DNA from: Bacteroidota bacterium
Lineage (GTDB): Bacteria > Bacteroidota > Bacteroidia > AKYH767-A > 2013-40CM-41-45
Length of the DNA: 64,000 nt
Assembly: GCA_016720935.1 (NCBI GenBank)
Contig: JADKJP010000002.1
Span: 434,001-498,000 of the forward strand
Reading direction: 5' to 3'
The position numbers were made by a program, and so were the translations under genes. Below, piece by piece: positions 16,340 through 24,457 of this stretch. Under the pieces are notes generated by a model that saw nothing but the letters and a program-made list of their open reading frames with translations, ran no database searches and was not told where the DNA came from. Numbering within the stretch: position 1 is the stretch's first letter; each line of letters begins with the position of its first letter.

Positions 16340-17647
16340 ATGAAATATACTGCCATCGAGAAAAACCTGTTTATCGAAAACAGAAAAAAATTCATCGCGC
16401 AACTTCAGCCTAAATCCATTGCTGTTTTTCACAGCAATGATGAAATGCCAAGAAATGGTGACGGAGCTTTTCCTTTTCGTCAGCAGTCTGATTTATTTTG
16501 GTTGAGCGGAATTGATCAGGAGCAAACGATTCTTGTTCTTTCGCCTGAGCATCCTTTGCCGGAATACCGGGAAGTACTTTTTCTGAGAAAAACGAATGAA
16601 CATATTGCTGTCTGGGAAGGACATAAATACACCAAAGAAGAAGCACGTGAAGCTTCCGGAATTCAGCATATTTTCTGGACAGAAGATTTTCAGGCAATGT
16701 TGCCGGTGATGATGCATCATTCAAAGAATGTATATGTCAACCTGAATGAGAATGATCGTTTTGTTACCGAGGTTGTTTATCGTGATGAAAGATTCTCACG
16801 TGAACTGAGAAGTAAATATCCAAATCATCAATATGAACGTTCCGGCCCGATCATGGCAAAATTGCGCGCCATTAAATCGGATCCGGAAGTGAAACAAATG
16901 CAAATCGCTGCGGATATTACTGAAAAAGCTTTCCGCCGTGTCCTGGGTTTTGTTCGCCCCGGTGTTATGGAATACCAGATTGAAGCGGAAATCACCCATG
17001 AATTTTTATGGAACAGAGCCACCGGTCATGCTTATTCTCCAATCATTGCCAGCGGAGCAAGTGCTTGTGTTTTACACTATACAGAGAATAACCGCGAGTG
17101 TAAAGAGGGAGATGTGATCCTGATGGATTTCGGTGCTGAATACGCGAATTACGCTGCCGACCTCACACGCTGTATTCCAGTGAGTGGAAAATTTACTAAA
17201 CGTCAGAAAGATGTTTACAATGCAGTCTTACGTGTCATGCGTGCGGCAACTCAGATGCTTGTTGTTGGAAATGTTATCCCGAAGTACCACGAAGAAGTTG
17301 GTAAATTGATGGAGCAGGAACTGATTGGATTGGGATTGTTGAAAGCGGAAGACGTGAAGAAACAAGATCCAAAACAACCTTTGTACAAGAAATATTTTAT
17401 GCACGGGACCAGCCATTTTCTTGGTCTGGACGTTCACGATATAGGCAACCGTTATGAACCAATGCAGGCCGGTATGGTGTTTACCTGTGAACCCGGGATC
17501 TACATTCCTGAAGAAAACCTCGGTATCCGTATTGAAAATGATATCCTTCTTACAGCCAATGGTCCGGTTGATCTCATGGCCAATATCCCTATCGAAGCTG
17601 ACGAAATTGAAGATCTGATGGCAAAGCAACGGGTTGTTGTTGGGTAG
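16340..17647 (+). CDS. Aminopeptidase P family protein (M24B)
   Basis: 435 residues. The N-terminal creatinase-like domain has FHSNDEMPRNGDGAFPFRQQ and DLFWLSGI. The C-terminal pita-bread fold has the metal ligands in LMDFGAEYANYAADLTRC, HGTSHFLGLDVHD, VFTCEPGIYI and GIRIENDILLT. Full length and motifs support a manganese Xaa-Pro aminopeptidase, removing residues N-terminal to proline. It is monocistronic. A heptamer array follows within 10 nt of the stop. Confidence 0.92.
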   Translation: MKYTAIEKNLFIENRKKFIAQLQPKSIAVFHSNDEMPRNGDGAFPFRQQSDLFWLSGIDQEQTILVLSPEHPLPEYREVLFLRKTNEHIAVWEGHKYTKEEAREASGIQHIFWTEDFQAMLPVMMHHSKNVYVNLNENDRFVTEVVYRDERFSRELRSKYPNHQYERSGPIMAKLRAIKSDPEVKQMQIAADITEKAFRRVLGFVRPGVMEYQIEAEITHEFLWNRATGHAYSPIIASGASACVLHYTENNRECKEGDVILMDFGAEYANYAADLTRCIPVSGKFTKRQKDVYNAVLRVMRAATQMLVVGNVIPKYHEEVGKLMEQELIGLGLLKAEDVKKQDPKQPLYKKYFMHGTSHFLGLDVHDIGNRYEPMQAGMVFTCEPGIYIPEENLGIRIENDILLTANGPVDLMANIPIEADEIEDLMAKQRVVVG

Positions 17648-17653
17648 TTTTTT

Positions 17654-17702
17654 GGTGCTTAGTGCTTGGTGCTTGGTGCTTGGTGCATGGTGCTTAGTGC
17701 TT
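17654..17702 (-). repeat. Heptamer array (GCACYAA), left arm of an inverted pair
   Basis: Seven units GGTGCTT, AGTGCTT, GGTGCTT, GGTGCTT, GGTGCAT, GGTGCTT, AGTGCTT. Their reverse complement (AAGCACC/AAGCACT) is the word in the array at 17816-17857. The two arrays face each other across a 113-bp unique core. Confidence 0.9.
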
Positions 17703-17815
17703 AGAGGATTTTAAGCGATAGCATAGAGTCTTTTTGTGATTTGAAGTTGTTTTAAAACGCTTCTATAATCATGCCATATTCATAATTGGGCAATTGATTA
17801 ACCTGAGTGGTTTCC

Positions 17816-17857
17816 ATGCACCGAGCACCAAGCACTAAGCACTAATCCCTAACCACC
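17816..17857 (+). repeat. Heptamer array (GCACYAA), right arm
   Basis: Units ATGCACC, GAGCACC, AAGCACT, AAGCACT, AATCCCT, AACCACC, decaying towards the right. It is inverted relative to 17654-17702, and the best 16-bp match GCACCAAGCACTAAGC is exact. The pair could form a large stem or mark a mobile or recombined unit. Confidence 0.8.
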
Positions 17858-17882
17858 CCTAATATTGACGCTGCCAGCGATG

Positions 17883-17900
17883 AATGAATAAATATTCATT
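17883..17900. promoter_or_regulatory. Palindromic operator of the TetR gene
   Basis: AATGAATA-AA-TATTCATT has perfect 8-bp arms with a 2-bp centre, typical of TetR-family operators. It ends where the -7 box starts, so bound repressor would block RNA polymerase. Confidence 0.65.
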
Positions 17901-17907
17901 ATCTTTA
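17900..17907 (+). promoter_or_regulatory. -7 box very close to the TetR start codon
   Basis: TATCTTTA is one base off TAnnTTTG and lies only 5 nt before the ATG at 17913. If used, the transcript would be leaderless or nearly so. Confidence 0.4.
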
Positions 17908-17912
17908 CCGCT

Positions 17913-18488
17913 ATGGCAAGAATACGAGACGCTCAAAAAACAGAGCAGATTTATCAAGCTACACTGGAGCTGGTTTTAAAACAAGGGTTTAGTGGTTTGA
18001 AAATGGCGGATGTCGCTGCTCAGGCCGGATTGGCAACAGGGACTGTCTATATTTATTTCAAGGATAAAGATGAATTAATCAACCAGCTCTATGCATACCT
18101 CAAGCAAAAAGGTGTGGATGCTTATTCCGGCGGTTTAGATGATGAAGATTCATTCAAGAAATCACTGCGTCGTTTGTGGAAGCAATTTTTTAATTACAAT
18201 CTGGAACGCAGTGCTGAAGTTGCGTTTCTTGAACAATATTTCCGATCTCCTTTTTTGAAAAGTAATTCGAAAAAAGAAGGCAACACCTTTTTTCAGCCTT
18301 TCTTGAGTTTGCTGGAACGCGGACAGGATGAGAAAAAGCTGATCAAGATGGAAAAGCAAATTATTCTGGCGATGTTGGTGGGGCCTGTTCATGAAATGGT
18401 TCGTATGCAGCAGACTGGGTCTTTGAAAATTTCTCCCGCTGTAATTGATACGACATTTGATCAGATCTGGGAAGGTATCAAGCGGTAA
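17913..18488 (+). CDS. TetR/AcrR-family transcriptional regulator
   Basis: 191 residues. The N-terminal helix-turn-helix is typical: FSGLKMADVAAQAGLATGTV, then YIYFKDKDELINQLY. The C-terminal ligand domain is variable (FLEQYFRSPFLKSNSKK, VGPVHEMVRMQQTG). A palindromic operator overlaps its promoter, so it probably represses itself. The DinB-like gene 30 nt downstream may be a target or partner; the inducer is unknown. Confidence 0.9.
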   Translation: MARIRDAQKTEQIYQATLELVLKQGFSGLKMADVAAQAGLATGTVYIYFKDKDELINQLYAYLKQKGVDAYSGGLDDEDSFKKSLRRLWKQFFNYNLERSAEVAFLEQYFRSPFLKSNSKKEGNTFFQPFLSLLERGQDEKKLIKMEKQIILAMLVGPVHEMVRMQQTGSLKISPAVIDTTFDQIWEGIKR

Positions 18489-18518
18489 TCAATCCTATTT
18501 TTAAAAGTGTATTAATCT

Positions 18519-19010
18519 ATGAAAAACTTACTGCTTAAGTATGTAAAATATAACCTGTGGGCCAATCAGCGCATGCTGGATTTTATTCAGGAGTTTTGTA
18601 CAGATGAGCAATTAAACCAGGAAATCACGAGCAGTTTTCCAACGATCAGAAAAACCCTGCTTCATATTTGGGGTGCAGAATCCATTTGGTTGATACGTTT
18701 GAACGGAACATCTCCTACAATCTGGACCTGGATGGATTTTCAGGGTACACAAGCAGAATTGCGTTCGGTCATTCTGGAAAATGATCAGGCTTGGATAGAT
18801 TTTGTGGAAGCGAAAGACGAAAAGTATTTTGAAGACAATTTTGATTTTAAAACTCTGGATGGTACTTCTTACTCAAGTGGAAGGATGGAAGCCATTCAGC
18901 ATTGTATGAACCACAGCACATTTCATCGGGGGCAATTGGTGACCTTGTTACGGCAGGTGGGAGCCACTAAGTTGCCGGCAACTGACTTTATTGCGTATTG
19001 CAGGCTTTGA
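18519..19010 (+). CDS. DinB-family protein
   Basis: 163 residues, a four-helix bundle typical of the DinB/YfiT-like superfamily. It starts LLKYVKYNLWANQRMLDFI, continues with TIRKTLLHIWGAESIWLIRL, and ends HCMNHSTFHRGQLVTLLRQV. The metal-ligand histidines are His in LLHIW and two in NHSTFHRGQ. Some relatives are metal-dependent thiol S-transferases. It lies 30 nt after the tetR gene and probably forms an operon with it. Confidence 0.85.
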   Translation: MKNLLLKYVKYNLWANQRMLDFIQEFCTDEQLNQEITSSFPTIRKTLLHIWGAESIWLIRLNGTSPTIWTWMDFQGTQAELRSVILENDQAWIDFVEAKDEKYFEDNFDFKTLDGTSYSSGRMEAIQHCMNHSTFHRGQLVTLLRQVGATKLPATDFIAYCRL

Positions 19011-19013
19011 TGA

Positions 19014-19062
19014 ATTATTGCCGCGAATGCACGAATAACATTCGTGCATTCGTGGCAATAAT
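19014..19062. terminator. Very long perfect hairpin between convergent genes
   Basis: A stem of about 23 bp with only one mismatch and a 3-nt AAC loop. The core arm GCGAATGCACGAAT pairs with ATTCGTGCATTCGT. It lies between the DinB stop and the GNAT stop and should terminate both transcripts. The word CACGAATG hints that it also belongs to a dispersed hairpin repeat. Confidence 0.8.
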
Positions 19063-19064
19063 AA

Positions 19065-19730
19065 TTAGAAAAATTTTTCCATCACGATATTTTTATCGCA
19101 AGGCAACCATTGCAATACAATTTCAGGATGAGTACTCGCTTTTTCCATGAGTACTTTATATCCCAATCCGCTGTAAATTTTAAAAGCGACAGCATTTGAT
19201 TTCAATACATGGATCTGGGAATATTTAATATCCGGACGACGTTCGCGCAACTGACGTTCTTTTTCTTTCATCAATGCTGCAAGGATTCCTTTTCCCCGGA
19301 ATTCTGGAAGAGTGAGGCCAATATCAATAATCAAAGCATCTTGTTTCCAATGATGATGAACTTCATTGATATAGGACATTTTTGCCGCTGCTAATTCAAG
19401 ATTTTTTTCAGGAATGAAATATTTGAAAAGTGTTCCCTTAATGATTGTTCCGGGTTGCCCGCTTTCGCCTTCAATCCAACCTGCAACCGCTCCTGCAACT
19501 TTACCTTCATATTCCGCCATCAGGTAATCGGAAAAACAAAGCTCCTGTCCGGTTGCATCTTCAGCTAAAATGTTTGCCAGGATTTTTCTGATCTCTGATT
19601 CCGGAAGTTCAAAAATCCGGCTGTAACTGAATACATCCGTTCCGCTTTTCTCCGCCGCGACAATTGTTTCAATTAAGAAAGGAATATCTTTCTCTTCAGC
19701 CTGTCGGAATACTAATGGGTTTTGTTCCAT
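19065..19730 (-). CDS. GNAT-family N-acetyltransferase
   Basis: 221 residues. The N-terminus VFRQAEEKDIPFLIETIVAA and the acetyl-CoA-binding region IDIGLTLPEFRGKGILAALM (R/QxxGxG/A as RGKGIL) identify a GNAT fold. It closes with KSNAVAFKIYSGLGYKV. EYEGKVAGAVAGWIEGESG is the beta-bulge strand. The substrate is unknown. Convergent with the DinB gene across a strong hairpin. Confidence 0.85.
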   Translation of the reverse strand: MEQNPLVFRQAEEKDIPFLIETIVAAEKSGTDVFSYSRIFELPESEIRKILANILAEDATGQELCFSDYLMAEYEGKVAGAVAGWIEGESGQPGTIIKGTLFKYFIPEKNLELAAAKMSYINEVHHHWKQDALIIDIGLTLPEFRGKGILAALMKEKERQLRERRPDIKYSQIHVLKSNAVAFKIYSGLGYKVLMEKASTHPEIVLQWLPCDKNIVMEKFF

Positions 19731-19810
19731 GAGAGAAATATTTTGATCCTGAATTTGATTCAGCTCGGTTCAGCAAATGAAGAAGACAAATAAGAGCATG
19801 AAGGAAGAAA

Positions 19811-20860
19811 TCAATTTCGCTTTAGTAAAGCGTCCCAGCCCTGTGCAGTTAATGCAACCTGGTTTCCGGATTTATCCACAAGGTGAGCGCCACTTGCCGC
19901 ATCGGTGATATGACCGATGATGGAAATGTCCATGTGCATACGAAGCTTTTCGTAGTCTTCCTGACGAATAGTGAATAATAATTCATAATCCTCACCACCA
20001 CTAAGTGCGCAAACAGTAGGATCAAGTCCGAATTCGCGGGCACGATCATATGTTTGCGGATCGATTGGAATTTTGTCTTCGTAAATCGCGCAGCCCACAT
20101 TTGACTGTCGGCACAAGTGCAAAACCTCAGAGGAAAGTCCGTCTGAGATATCGATCATAGACGTAGGTTTCACACCTAACTCCCGGAGTTTTTCTGTGAT
20201 TTCTCTTCTTGCTTCAGGCTTGAGCTGACGTTCAAGTATGTAATCATTACCACTCAGATCGGGTTGTATTTTCGGGTTTTCCAGGAAAATTTTCTTTTCA
20301 CGTTCGAGGATCTGTAAACCCATGTATGCTCCACCCAGGTCCCCGGACACACAAAGCAGGTCGTGCTCTTTGGCTCCGTTTCGATAAACGATTTGATCTT
20401 TTTCAACAGTACCAATAGCAGTGATCGAAAGGATGAGTCCGGATGTAGAAGTTGTAGTATCTCCACCAACAAGATCAACTTTGTAGTTTTCACATGCCAG
20501 TTCCATACCCTGGTAAAGTTCTTCCACTGCTTCGAGTGAGAACCGGTTGGAAATGGCAATACTTACAAGGATTTGCTTTGGCGTTGCATTCATCGCGTAA
20601 ACATCGCTCAGGTTAACAACCACAGCTTTGTAACCAAGATGTTTTAAAGGATGAAACATCAGGTCAAAATGAACTCCTTCAACCAGCATATCGCAGGTGA
20701 CAACAGTTGTGAGTCCTTGGGAATCGATAACCGCGGCGTCATCACCAATCCCTTTCAATGATTCAGGGTTTCGCAGGTGAATACTTTTCTGAATCATTTC
20801 AATGAGGCCAAATTCGCCCAATTCTCCTAATTCCGTCCTTTTTGCTGAATTTTCGAACAT
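19811..20860 (-). CDS. thiL: Thiamine-phosphate kinase
   Basis: 349 residues from the ATG at 20860. The frame is open to 20911, but the conserved N-terminus is LGEFGLIEMI, so the shorter form is preferred. Motifs are KGIGDDAAVI (ATP and metal binding), DMLVEGVHFDL, VVNLSDVYAMNA, LVGGDTTTS, GVKPTSMIDISDGLS and ALSGGEDYELLFT. ThiL phosphorylates thiamine monophosphate to the active diphosphate cofactor. It is a stand-alone gene here with no other thi genes beside it. Confidence 0.95.
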   Translation of the reverse strand: MFENSAKRTELGELGEFGLIEMIQKSIHLRNPESLKGIGDDAAVIDSQGLTTVVTCDMLVEGVHFDLMFHPLKHLGYKAVVVNLSDVYAMNATPKQILVSIAISNRFSLEAVEELYQGMELACENYKVDLVGGDTTTSTSGLILSITAIGTVEKDQIVYRNGAKEHDLLCVSGDLGGAYMGLQILEREKKIFLENPKIQPDLSGNDYILERQLKPEARREITEKLRELGVKPTSMIDISDGLSSEVLHLCRQSNVGCAIYEDKIPIDPQTYDRAREFGLDPTVCALSGGEDYELLFTIRQEDYEKLRMHMDISIIGHITDAASGAHLVDKSGNQVALTAQGWDALLKRN

Positions 20861-20974
20861 AAGTTTCAATTGATTCGCGAAGGTACAGGAATCATGATAA
20901 ATTCCTTCCATCGGATTGAAGCAAATTATTTTAAGAGAAATAAATTTCAGCAGGAGCTGTACGATAAAAATTCT

Positions 20975-22153
20975 TCAGGCTTTCTTGTACAGGTATTTCT
21001 CGTACTTCATAAAGTTTCCTTCCCTGACACTAAGTAATCGGCTAGCCATATCCCCACTCAATTTACCGCTCTTGTAAACATCCATGACCAGCGTAGAAAA
21101 TGTCTTACTTCCTCGCCTCATTTGCATCACATAGTAATTGGGTCCTCCGGAGGATTTGGGTTTACTGGCTTCTTTAATCAAAAATTCTTTCCAGACTTGA
21201 TCAGCCTCTTTTGTAAGATTCCTGAATATTTCTTCACTTATTAAGTTCAATTTTTTTACGCGTAATAAAAATGCCTGATTGCTGATTCCCATTCTTCGGG
21301 CACCTTTGGCAACATGTCTAAGCGTAAGAGGGCCCTTGACTTCGAGGAAGGATTGGATCTCAGATTGCGGCAGAAGGGCTTCTTCAGCGACTGCCCTGCA
21401 AAATTTTTCTACTACATGCATGCCTTGCGGATCAGTCAGACCGATACCGGTATCACTTGATATGCCTGATACACCGATCCAAAGATGTGCCAGTTCATGC
21501 ACCAGGGAAAATAATTGTCCGTGCTCCCAGTCATCGGCATTGATAAAAATAAACGGGGCGAATTTGTCTGCAATCGCAAAGGCTTTAAAGTTATCACTAT
21601 CCAGTTTTAGGCGGGTGTGAAAATTGCTACTAAGCGTGACAAAAATTCTTTTGTTTTCTGCCTGTTCTATCCAGTGTTTCAGTGGTTTCAGGTCTGCTTT
21701 TCCCGGTTGGATGTTAAGTGTTTTGCGAATGTCCCGGGCAACAGTTTCAACCGGGCTTTTGATCGTATATTTTCCAATGAACTCAATTTTTTTCTCTCTT
21801 CTGCCGGCAAGAAATTTACTCAACCATTCCTGTTTTTCCTGGACTTCTCGCATCATGAAAATGACAGCTGTGCTGAGTTCCACATCCTTGTTACTCCGGA
21901 AATCCTTTAAAGCAGGAAAATCTTTTGGAATATATTTCAGATAAAAAACATCCACAGGCCTTCTGTACAAGCGGGCAAGTTTTTCCATCTGCTTCACACT
22001 TGGCAAATCAGTTCCTTCCGGCGATTCCCAATCCTTGATTCGATCCACCTTGCATGTTTTTGAAATGGTCGCTGCCGCTTTTTCCAATGAAATCTTCGCA
22101 GTTTTCCTGGCCCACTTCAGAACTTCCCGATTGATGTTGGCTTTTGATTTCAA
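20975..22153 (-). CDS. XRE HTH + ImmA/IrrE-type zinc peptidase
   Basis: 392 residues. The N-terminal ~60 residues form an XRE-like helix-turn-helix (EVLKWARKTAKISLEKAA). A zinc peptidase domain of the IrrE/ImmA (DUF955) family follows, with the HExxH motif VHELAHLWIG near residue 218. This family cleaves repressors or anti-toxins in phage, ICE and stress systems. No Met exists near the conserved N-terminus, so TTG at 22153 is taken as the start; it directly abuts a 15-bp repeat array. No partner gene is adjacent. Confidence 0.85.
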   Translation of the reverse strand: MKSKANINREVLKWARKTAKISLEKAAATISKTCKVDRIKDWESPEGTDLPSVKQMEKLARLYRRPVDVFYLKYIPKDFPALKDFRSNKDVELSTAVIFMMREVQEKQEWLSKFLAGRREKKIEFIGKYTIKSPVETVARDIRKTLNIQPGKADLKPLKHWIEQAENKRIFVTLSSNFHTRLKLDSDNFKAFAIADKFAPFIFINADDWEHGQLFSLVHELAHLWIGVSGISSDTGIGLTDPQGMHVVEKFCRAVAEEALLPQSEIQSFLEVKGPLTLRHVAKGARRMGISNQAFLLRVKKLNLISEEIFRNLTKEADQVWKEFLIKEASKPKSSGGPNYYVMQMRRGSKTFSTLVMDVYKSGKLSGDMASRLLSVREGNFMKYEKYLYKKA

Positions 22154-22243
22154 TTTATTGAGTTATTGTTTATTGAGTTATTGTTTATTGAGTTATTGTT
22201 TATTGAGTTATTGTTTATTGGGTTATTGTTTATTGGGTTATTG
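22154..22243 (-). repeat. Six 15-bp composite repeats (7+8) abutting the TTG start
   Basis: On the plus strand TTTATTG + AGTTATTG is repeated four times, then TTTATTG + GGTTATTG twice, exactly 90 bp. Read towards the gene on the minus strand the words are CAATAACT/CAATAACC and CAATAAA. The array ends at the base before the start codon and is cut on the other side by the IS. Confidence 0.92.
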
Positions 22244-22251
22244 GGTGATGT

Positions 22252-23504
22252 CTAATTCTTAGTTGAAAAATTGCATCGTGGTTTCCTGATGACGTGATTT
22301 TTGATTGCTTCCTGTAATTTATTTAGATGTTTAAAGTTATGAATTTTATTCAAATTATTTTCTAATTCCAATAAGGCTGCAGCAACCCATCTTTGTCGTT
22401 GATTACTGTTGGTCCAATGCTTAACATTTCGTACATATTTCGCCATTTGGGAGTTCAGGTTTTCAATACAATTTGTCGTAGCCAAACTTCTGGAAAATAT
22501 TTGCGCAACTTTCAATTTGTGGAGTGTAAGCGTTTCTTCCAAGCCTTCCAGTAGAGAGTTCGCTGCATTTTGATTGATTTTTTAAGAGCTCTTTGTGGAT
22601 GTTTAGCAATACCAGTTTAGCTTTATTGTAATCAGGTTCCCGGTATGCATTCTGTATTTTTGTTTTAAAATTCGATTTGTCCCGATCACTTAAATAGCTC
22701 AGTACATTTTCACGTTTGTGCCACTGACAACGCTGAATAATTGCTTTTTTCCAAACACATCGACCACCGCCTTGTGAAGCCCCCTTGCTACCATCGATCA
22801 CGACAAGTAAGCCGTCAGTAAAACTAAATTTTCTTTGCGAGTATTTGTTTAAGCAACTGGCTTATGGCCTGGCTATTTTCATTTGATGTTTGAATAAAAC
22901 CTACCGGAATTTTGATCCCTTTATCCGTCACACCCAAGGCGACTACCATCTGTTCACTGGCCAGATATTTTCCGTCAATTAACAGTACAACAAAATTGTG
23001 ATCTTCATAGGTTCGTTCACAAAAATGCTTGAATGCTTCTTCGCTTTGTTCTTTAAACTCACGACTGACCTGACTTGAACTGAGTCCGAAACTTTCGGCT
23101 AAATGGTTAGTTACTTTTTTATAATCACGGGTGCTGATTCCATGAAGAACCTTTTTGAGAACTTCTTCGGTTGGCTCGGCTAGGTTTCTTAAGTTTTCCA
23201 GACCTGGAAGCGGTACACATTTTCCACTTGAAGATTCCCTGATTCTTGGAATTTCCACCGGCAATCGATGATCTCCCATTTTGATGCTCCCCGGATTGAA
23301 ACCGTGGCGATAGAATTTTTTTGGGCCCGAAAGTGAATGCTCATAACGTTCACCTGTCTTTTCTCTGATAATTTCTTCAAAAATCTGATTAATCATGATT
23401 CGACACATCTCAAAATGATTCATCACCATTTCAAATTTAATGTCGACTGGTTGGTCGTAAAACCAAGCAATGTTTTCTCGTTGAACTTTTGTAGATTTGC
23501 TCAT
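22252..23504 (-). pseudogene. IS256-type transposase, two frameshifts
   Basis: Three consecutive frames encode one DDE transposase. The first (23504-22824) has LLIDGKYLAS with the first catalytic Asp. The second (to 22463) has VVIDGSKGAS with the second Asp and IQRCQWHKRENV. The third (to 22252) has TTNCIENLNSQM with the Glu. The first break is in GCAAAGAAAATTTAG and the second in CTTAAAAAATCAATC. In both cases removal of a single A restores the reading frame. The element is probably non-autonomous unless these are sequencing errors. Confidence 0.9.
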
Positions 23505-23562
23505 GGTAGTTTGATTTTAGATTTTAGGTCGCAAATCAAAAATACTCATTATCAAACCACTT

Positions 23563-23592
23563 ACTTAGCAGCGACTTCGGTAGCTGCTAAGT
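23563..23592 (-). promoter_or_regulatory. Hairpin upstream of the transposase inside the IS
   Basis: ACTTAGCAGC and GCTGCTAAGT form a perfect 10-bp stem with a 10-nt loop between the outer repeat and the transposase start. IS elements often carry such a structure to block transposase expression from outside transcripts. Confidence 0.55.
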
Positions 23593-23620
23593 TTTTTTCA
23601 ACTAACTTTGGGACTACACC

Positions 23621-23836
23621 GGTTATTGAGTTATTGGGTTATTAGGTTATTAGGTTATTGAGTTATTGAGTTATTGAGTTATTGAGTTATTGAGTTATTG
23701 AGTTATTGAGTTATTGAGTTATTGAGTTATTGAGTTATTGAGTTATTGAGTTATTGAGTTATTGAGTTATTGAGTTATTGAGTTATTGAGTTATTGAGTT
23801 ATTGAGTTATTGAGTTATTGAGTTATTGAGTTATTG
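23621..23836 (+). repeat. 27-unit octamer array (AGTTATTG)
   Basis: 216 bp of uninterrupted 8-bp units. The first five vary (GGTTATTG, AGTTATTG, GGTTATTA, GGTTATTA, GGTTATTG) and the next 22 are all AGTTATTG. Such homogeneity points to recent expansion by slippage, and the copy number may be collapsed or approximate in an assembly. Confidence 0.95.
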
Positions 23837-23859
23837 AAAAATAACCAAGCAAGTTGCAA

Positions 23860-23923
23860 AATAACCCAATAACCTAATAACCTAATAACCTAATAACCTA
23901 ATAACCTAATAACCCAATAACTT
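23860..23923 (-). repeat. 8-unit octamer array in the opposite orientation (AATAACCY)
   Basis: AATAACCC, AATAACCT five times, AATAACCC, AATAACTT. This is the reverse complement of the GGTTATTR words at 23621-23836, separated by a 23-bp core. The two arrays can pair into a long hairpin upstream of the suf operon. Confidence 0.92.
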
Positions 23924-23989
23924 AAAATCAAGGAATGAACAAAAGTCCCAATTCATTGTTAATCAGGCATTCAAAAGGCGGCTTTCGCC

Positions 23990-24020
23990 TTGTTTAGAAC
24001 CTATCTAAATAGTACCTTTG
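23990..24020 (+). promoter_or_regulatory. Promoter of the suf operon
   Basis: TTG at 23990-23992 and TACCTTTG at 24013-24020, spaced 20 bp, fit the Bacteroidota -33/-7 consensus (TTTG and TAnnTTTG). The -7 box lies about 25 bp before the sufA start. Confidence 0.65.
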
Positions 24021-24045
24021 TACCTGATTATTAAGCTAAAACATC

Positions 24046-24372
24046 ATGATAACGGTAACAGAAAAGGCTAAGGCTAAGGCAATTGAGCTCATGACAGCCG
24101 AAAATAAACCAGGAGAGGCCTTTATCAGGGTTGGAGTTGAGGGTGGGGGATGTTCAGGTCTTACTTACAAATTGGAATTTGATACGCAAATCCGCCCTGA
24201 TGATAAAGTCTTCGAGGATAAAGGGATCAAAATCGTATGTGATAAAAAGAGTTTTTTATATCTCATCGGAACCGAACTTGATTTCAGTGATGGACTGAAT
24301 GGAAAAGGTTTCGCTTTCCATAATCCCAATGCATCAAGAACATGTGGATGCGGGGAATCGTTTTCAGTTTAA
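24046..24372 (+). CDS. sufA: Iron-sulfur carrier, SufA/IscA family
   Basis: 108 residues, A-type carrier. The cluster-binding cysteines are in GGGCSGLTYKLEF and the C-terminal RTCGCGESFSV (CxC). These proteins accept Fe-S clusters from SufBCD and pass them to apo-proteins. First gene of the suf operon, 85 nt before sufB and directly after the operon promoter. SufA is chosen over IscA or ErpA from context only. Confidence 0.9.
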   Translation: MITVTEKAKAKAIELMTAENKPGEAFIRVGVEGGGCSGLTYKLEFDTQIRPDDKVFEDKGIKIVCDKKSFLYLIGTELDFSDGLNGKGFAFHNPNASRTCGCGESFSV

Positions 24373-24433
24373 TTAAGTGAATGGTGAAGAGTAAATAGAA
24401 AGGAATATTGAATTACATTCTTTAATCCCTGTT

Positions 24434-24457
24434 ACTCAATAACTCAATAACCCAATA
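24434..24457 (+). repeat. Three octamers abutting the sufB start
   Basis: ACTCAATA, ACTCAATA, ACCCAATA run straight into the ATG at 24458. This is the same word family as the large arrays 0.5-2 kb upstream, in the orientation AATAACYC. Confidence 0.85.

Larger units (their letters stand above)
22244..23620. mobile_element. IS256-family insertion sequence
   Basis: 1377 bp. Imperfect 27-bp terminal inverted repeats start GGTG and share TTAGTTGAAAAA at the inner end (22259-22270 and 23594-23605, equidistant from the ends). The flanks carry GGTTATTG on both sides (22236-22243 and 23621-23628), fitting an 8-bp target duplication. The target is itself an 8-bp repeat, so that evidence is not independent. 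The single transposase gene is of the mutator/IS256 type and is frameshifted twice. Confidence 0.9.

Noticed and set aside
22035..22262. Plus-strand frame with repeated LSYCLLSYC
   Set aside because: It is the translated repeat array plus antisense of the ImmA/IrrE-like gene.
23621..23923. Possible CRISPR array
   Set aside because: Repeats are 8 bp with no spacers, and no cas genes are present. It is a simple tandem array.
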